From Copromyces sp. CBS 386.78 (lineage: Eukaryota > Ascomycota > Sordariomycetes > Sordariales > Sordariaceae): a stretch of 64,000 bases of DNA. Shown here piece after piece: positions 58,801 through 64,000 of the stretch. Location: assembly GCA_030685235.1 (NCBI GenBank), contig MU839088.1, positions 496,001 through 560,000 of the forward strand, read 5' to 3'. Under the pieces are notes generated by a model. It did no database searches. It was not told where the DNA came from and worked only from the letters and a program-made list of their open reading frames with translations. Position numbers and translations under genes: made by a program. Position 1 is the first letter of the stretch. Every line of letters begins with the position of its first letter.

Positions 58801-61671
58801 ATACCCGCGGTTCCTACGACTGTCGGACCTGTGTACCTCTCGTCACATCCATGAGACAGTAACTCCAACCGATACTGGAGATTGGGCCGAGGGCCAGAGC
58901 TGTTCAGTTACTGTAGATGCTCTCAGCATCTCACCACTGCTTCCCAGGTTGTGGGACTGTCATGACGAGATGCGTTGACATCGACCAAAGCGGGATTTGG
59001 AAGAAGAGCATCGTAACACCGAGTGGGGAAGGACGCGGAACCCCTTTTTAACATCCTACTCTTGCTACCGTCATCAATAGCACCCATTGACGCGACGTCA
59101 ACGTCCTATCCGCTGGCAGATTCTTTTATATCGGGTTCTCTTCCGTATGTAGCCAGAAGGTGCATAATCCGGTGGTTGTATCACCACAGATCGGTGTCCC
59201 GAATTTGGTTGAATAAAGCGACAGGACCGGCGATGGAAGCAGCATGCTCCGTGATGGTAGTGGACAGTTCGCGTTGTGCTCATCAGATGGAGCCGAATAG
59301 CATTGGGGGCGGTTTTACGACTACCTGGTCTGGTGCACTTTCGTTAGCAGAAGGCAACTAGGAATAGCTTCGCGGCGACCCCTCTCACCTCCCTAGCCAC
59401 CAGGCGGCGGTGGACCGGAATGATGCGCGCGGGTGTTTCGCAGGCTGGAGGCCCCATTCTGGCGAACCTGGAGAGACTCGATCGCTTTTTTCACATCAAT
59501 GATGTTCCTATCGGAAAGAAAGGGTTGTGAAAGAAAGGAAGGAGCGGGGTAAGCCGTTGGTAGGGGCGTGAGGAGAGGTTGTCGAATACATAGGTAGCGA
59601 AGGAAAAAAAATTCGAGATGCGATCGCCGTGGAAAGCCGTGTCGTTTTAAGTTAGGGTGGATCTCGCCCCCATCGAGTCTGGGCTCGGCAGCTCCTGGCG
59701 TGCCTGCGCTGGCTCGCCTGGGAGCAGCCGCACCTGCCGCACTGCAGTGCTAGCATGCGCTGGCTCCTGCTACGATATGGGGCCATATGTCGGGTATCGC
59801 GCACCTCGCATCTTCATCTTCACAGGAACTCCCTGACAACCTCTTTGTCCAATTCGCAGCTACAGATGAAGACAAAATGCAAAACATTTCCCAAGAGAGA
59901 CCACTTTTCCTGGCACCTCTGACTGCGCCATTTCCACATTTCAATCCACTTTCCTCTTTACACCCTTGGGGTGATCCCGAACTCGAATTCGGTTATGTGG
60001 ACGACGGCAGCTGAACACAAAACGCAAGTCAAGCAAGCCTTCGGTTAGGCGAACTCAAAATCCATTTCCACGGTTTCCACCATTCCGCCCCGTGGATTCG
60101 AGCCTTCATTTCACTGGCGGCAATCCCGTCGCCCCGTACGTAACAGGTCTTCCTGAAGAAGAACCGATGAGCTGATAGCTGAGCCTGCCGATGCGACGCC
60201 AAGTGCCACTTCTTGCATCCGTCCTCCAGCCCAAATCCCGTTTGCCATGGAGTATGAACTCTTACCACGCCTGTACCGGCCGCTTGTAGCAGTGTGGTGC
60301 TACTGCCTCCCACTGCGTACAGTTGAGGGACCCAAACTTCAGTCCGATGGCCACACAGCACACGCGACGGACAGGCCGGGACAGTTTCAGAGCATTAAAC
60401 CCGTCGGAATGAGGAAAGAATTGGCTGCCCTGCCACGCCGTCGCTCCGCGTTGTGTGCCACTGGCGCTTCTGGGTGCCCCGGTTTGGCTGGCAGAAGGCT
60501 GGAGTTGCGAGTGCGAGTGCATATGGGGGTCACGGCGTTTTCCTGGCTGAAACGGCGCAGGAGCCCGCCATGCCCGCCCAGGGACGGCGTTTAAGGCAAT
60601 TTGCAGGTATGATATCCAGGAGGGAGACGGGATGCCACCATGAGCCAAGCAACCCGTGCTCGCGTGGTAGCAACCACGATTGATCAAGGCAAGGTCGGAC
60701 AACTTGGACGAGTGAGGGGAGGAGCACGAAATGACATCTGATGCCATGGCTTTCCCACTGAATGGCTGGGTTTGATCATCTTCCTGTCACATCCCTCCAT
60801 GGCGCACTATTGATGTGGATGCCGCTCGGGTATTGTGTTGGATGCGTTGCTGCGTTGTGACAGTCGGGTGTCACTCCAACAAAGTGCATGCCCACCGTGT
60901 TGTTTGGAAATTGTTAACCGTCTGCACTTTCTCACGCCAGCCGCACAGCACTGAAAGTGAGGAGTACTAACTGCCACTAACAAGCATGCTCCCTGTTCGT
61001 TGAGCTGCGCTGGGCCGCCCATCGTCCCGCCGACTCCAGTCGAGCTTGCGGTTCACAAACACAGCTGCCGTCATCCTGCGCTCCAGCTCGCAACAGGAAT
61101 TTTCCTCCCTTGCACCAAGTTTCAGAATAATCTCATCTCTCATTCATCGTCAACACAGGACTGAAGACCGCCTCATTCAGTCTGGTAACACAACGTCTGT
61201 AGGAAGTACAGGGCAAATATTCACCCTTTTTCTTTGGGCTTTGGCGCTGGCGCAACGATCCCTTTTTTTCTACCTACCGATTAACGTACCACTCACCACT
61301 CAAACCACTCATCAGGCCGCTGATTCCTCAACCCTCCAATATCTCCACGTCACTCGGTCGCCCATCAAATCCCGTAACCAACCGATATCGCACCGCACCG
61401 CATCCGTTGGCTGTGAAGATCCAGTCTTGGGTCAACACGATACCATTGCAACCTTATCATAAACGTCGCAGCCTGGTCCTTCCATCGACGAACGTACGAA
61501 TAGTATCACACTGGACTGAACCCGGACGACGCCCAGACAACCAACCCACTTTCCCCTCATTTATCCCAAACCGAACATCGTCTCAGAATCTTATCAAATT
61601 TGACGACCTCCACGACAACCATCTCGGATACGGATTGAGCATCAATCACCTACCTTTCAAGACCCTTCAAA
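55891..61671. other. long gene-free region (5.8 kb)
   Basis: Contains the CNT upstream side on the left. From about 61030 the DNA becomes pyrimidine-rich with short open frames, as in a long fungal 5' leader for the gene at 61672. Between them no frame longer than 161 codons is present and none has a domain. No RNA gene was recognised. Confidence 0.6.
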
Positions 61672-62541
61672 ATGTCCAAGCTTCTCAACGGTCTGCTTAG
61701 GGAGCAACACCACCAAAACCAGCATGGCCTCGGGCCCGGCTTCGGCCACGGTCACGGCCATCCGCACTCATCCGAGTTCCAGGGTCCCAACCGGGACCAC
61801 ATGATAAGCGCAAAGGCAGCGACCCTGATTCTCCGTGGTGTCATTGCCACCGGCCCCGACCCATCCTCGGCTTTCCGGACTTCCTCACCCACATCCGGTC
61901 CCAGCCCCACATCCCGGCCCAACACCAGTTCGGGCCACCACCCGACCAGCTCACAGCTATTCGCCCTTTCCTCCCAACAACAACGTCAAGACCAATACCG
62001 GGTCCAAAACCAAGGCCAACAACAACAGCACGGCGTGGCCGAGTACGAGTACGACGATGACGATCAGTACGACGACGACGAGGCGCCGACCTCGGCAGAT
62101 AGCAGCTTCAGCAGCACCCACGGAAGCGTCGTGGTCGGCGGCGGTAGTTTCTGCAACAGGGATTGGTTCGATGCTCGACAGCCTTCTGCTGCGGTGGCGG
62201 CGGCTACTGCCTCATTTTCCTCGACCACGAGACCGTCGTCATCGTCATTGTCGTTGCAGCAAGGCCCGTCTGTTTCGAGCGGGGTACCCAGATCGATGAT
62301 CGGTGCAGGCGTCGGAGGTGTCGGCGGCAGGGAAAGCGTTCGCGGAGTCATGCAGCACCCCCACCACCAACATTCCAAGTCCGTACCGGTTCTAATGTCG
62401 ATGAAGGATCAGTACGGTCGGGTGGCGATGATGCAGAACGCGCGCAAGGGAAGCCGAGGATGTTTGGATGTTGATGAGGAGGGCTGTGAAGACGAGCGAG
62501 GATTTGCAATGCCGAATAGCAAGAGGGCTCGGCGCGGCTGA
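61672..62541 (+). CDS. low-complexity fungal protein of unknown function
   Basis: Single exon, 289 residues. The first 60 residues include HGLGPGFGHGHGHPH, then a short stretch, DHMISAKAATLILRGVIATGP, that is likely helical. The rest is disordered, with Ser/Thr/Pro-rich parts, a Gln run, an acidic DDDDQYDDDE stretch near residue 125 and a Ser/Ala region. The end is basic (NSKRARRG) and could serve as a nuclear signal. No known domain was recognised. It may be a regulatory or scaffold protein. A long leader region with small open frames lies upstream. The coding evidence is an uninterrupted frame with biased composition and a suitable ATG context (CAAAATGTCC). Confidence 0.65.
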   Translation: MSKLLNGLLREQHHQNQHGLGPGFGHGHGHPHSSEFQGPNRDHMISAKAATLILRGVIATGPDPSSAFRTSSPTSGPSPTSRPNTSSGHHPTSSQLFALSSQQQRQDQYRVQNQGQQQQHGVAEYEYDDDDQYDDDEAPTSADSSFSSTHGSVVVGGGSFCNRDWFDARQPSAAVAAATASFSSTTRPSSSSLSLQQGPSVSSGVPRSMIGAGVGGVGGRESVRGVMQHPHHQHSKSVPVLMSMKDQYGRVAMMQNARKGSRGCLDVDEEGCEDERGFAMPNSKRARRG

Positions 62542-63296
62542 TTCAACGCTTGCAAAAAGAGATGGGATTTGGGGGAGGTGGGTCAAAGCGGAAGAAGGAT
62601 TCGAAAGGAAAGAAAAAAAAGATACAAGCAGGAGGCGAATTCTGCAGCTGCATGTGGGTGCGCAACCTCGGGGAAGGGATGGACCAAAGGACCGGGACAA
62701 ATGAACGAATGTGCAAACGACCGAACGACTTTTATGACCCAAAATTTTAATGTAACACGAAGGGAGAGGGGGAACAAAGGAAGGGCCAGGGGGTATGACA
62801 TGATATCAAAAAGAAGGGAAAACTGGGCGTGAGCACACGCCTTACACGATGAGACGAGCATAAAAGGGAAAGAGGATTGGGCCGAATTGTCTCGGGTAAG
62901 GGTGTACGGCCAACACGTTTGAGAAGGTTGACTTTTCTTTTGCCATACAGACTCGGCGGCGGGAGACGTAGAGGATTTTTCTTTTTCTTTCTTCTCACGA
63001 CTAGAGATAACGGGGAACACAGAGGAAGGAAGGAAGGAAGGAAGGGGAGATGGAACATCATCACAAACCAGGCACACTACTATGCTAGGACAAGGTAGCA
63101 ACGTCGCCAATCCAATTCCAGACGTGCTTTGGCATGATGAGCAAGAAGAGCTTTCCGCAAAGATATCGAGGCTTAAGATGCTGGGTGGTGGGGGGTATTA
63201 TCAAGCAAGCAAGCAAGCATGAAAAGCCGATATTAGAAACGAGGAAGAAAGAAACCTCGGATGGGTATTCCAACGTGCGCAACAATTATACTGGAC
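62542..63296. other. convergent intergenic region
   Basis: This 0.75-kb stretch lies between convergent 3' ends. It contains a (GGAA)n repeat near 63023-63045. No gene is supported. Confidence 0.5.
63023..63045. repeat. (GGAA)n microsatellite
   Basis: About five copies of the tetranucleotide. Confidence 0.85.
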
Positions 63297-64000
63297 CTAA
63301 ATCCAGTATTTCCCCCATATCTCATATTCCTCCTTCGTTCCTCTGAACTTGAAGTCCACCTCGGTAACGTCTTGAAAGCCTTCTTTGACCTTGGGCTCCT
63401 TGAACCGGGCGTTGAAGCCGCTGAAGGCAAGCTTGGGCAGTGATGTTCGGGACTCGGGGTTGAGCTGTTGTATTCGGCGGGGGAGATGTTAGTGACTGAC
63501 TACTGGACACAGACCCCAAAAACACTCGCTCCAGGAAGCAACATCAAGCAAGAGGAAAGAAAGGGGGACGAGGGGAAGAGAGACGACGGGGACAAAGAGA
63601 AGGAAAGGAAAGAGAAACCTACCGGTTTATTCAAAGCCCTAACAGCATCATTGTGCTCACAAACAACCAACGGCGTCCGAAACCATACACACCGAACCGG
63701 CACCCCCTGCTTCTGTGCCAGCTCAACCCACTGCTTGCGTGTATCCGGATCCGGGTTGGTGTTGTCCACAGCCACCGAATCTCCTTCTTTCAAATACTCG
63801 GCTGCGGCCTTGAAGCACTTGTCCTTGCTCTTCAGCACGTCCTGGTTGACCCGCTCGTAACCGAGCGGTTTCAGGTGTCGCCAGAAGAAAGTCGACTTGC
63901 CGGCGCCGGGAGGACCGACAAAGAGGACCAGTTCTTGAGGGGAGTTCTTTGTAAACAGAACCTTATCCTCATCAGGGTAGGGATATTTCACCAAATCGAA
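63297..64000 (-). CDS. polynucleotide kinase 3'-phosphatase (C-terminal part; 5' end beyond the window)
   Basis: DNA-end repair enzyme that phosphorylates 5' ends and removes 3' phosphates. Visible are the kinase half, from the window edge to 63623, and a final exon 63464-63297 of 55 residues. The intron is 158 nt (GTAGGT donor, ACAG acceptor, phase 0). The Walker A motif is GPPGAGKST; further on come YERVNQDVLKSKDKC and VAVDNTNPDPDTRKQWV, the typical AAA_33-like kinase core, and VWFRTPLVVCEHND. The phosphatase domain with its DxDGT motif should lie upstream, outside the window. The last exon ends in EIWGKYWI. Confidence 0.93.

Noticed and set aside
1..64000. CRISPR arrays, bacterial operons, 5S rRNA genes
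   Set aside because: The window is eukaryotic; no spaced direct repeats or 5S-like sequence were found by reading.

Overview
This is nuclear DNA from a filamentous ascomycete, most likely a member of the Sordariaceae close to Neurospora. The protein-coding genes are spaced out, and most carry one to four short introns (about 53-158 nt) with CTAAC/CTGAC-type branch sequences. Several proteins are typical of filamentous fungi: a DUF3176 membrane protein, a Zn2Cys6 regulator, an ENA-type P-ATPase, and a YMR-31/Kgd4-type protein. Intergenic DNA is rich in microsatellites and homopolymer runs. Species is inferred from general knowledge; no database search was possible.

Layout. 1-2.6 kb: a DUF3176 membrane protein gene (minus strand, runs off the left edge). 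3.8-7.7 kb: msh6 (minus). 8.55-11.4 kb: a Zn2Cys6 transcription factor (plus), divergent from msh6. 11.55-11.7 kb: a tRNA-like element. 11.8-12.9 kb: an AhpD/CMD-like protein (minus). 13.7 kb: an intron-containing tRNA-His (minus). 13.96-15.76 kb: mitochondrial 3-ketoacid CoA-transferase (minus). 16.5-17.1 kb: hemerythrin-like HHE protein (plus). 17.6-19.35 kb: MFS transporter (plus). 19.9-22.0 kb: IlvD/Edd-family dehydratase, probably for aldonic acids (plus). A 5.85-kb gene-free stretch follows, then a Ser/Pro-rich gene of unknown function (27.8-29.6 kb), then a 5.3-kb gene-free stretch with many microsatellites.

The right half holds mevalonate diphosphate decarboxylase (34.9-36.2 kb), a RUS/DUF647 protein (36.96-38.58 kb), a cytochrome c/c1 heme lyase (39.0-39.9 kb, minus), a YMR-31/Kgd4 subunit (41.5-42.0 kb, minus), a copia-gag-like ORF (about 45 kb), an ENA-type P-ATPase whose reading frame is broken by an apparent -1 frameshift (45.65-49.17 kb, minus), a kelch membrane protein (50.7-52.8 kb, minus), a CNT nucleoside transporter (53.88-55.89 kb, minus), a 5.8-kb gene-free stretch, a low-complexity protein (61.67-62.54 kb, plus) and the 3' part of a polynucleotide kinase/phosphatase gene (63.3 kb to the edge, minus).

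How the genes relate. Most are unrelated housekeeping genes: DNA repair (MSH6, PNKP), sterol/isoprenoid supply (MVD), and mitochondrial function (CoA-transferase, heme lyase, KGDH subunit). The MFS transporter and the sugar-acid-type dehydratase lie head-to-tail and could serve one catabolic route, but this rests only on adjacency. The most unusual observations are three introns whose reading frames require GC-AG splicing, at least two AAG acceptors, the frameshifted ATPase, the tRNA-like element and the gag-like ORF.
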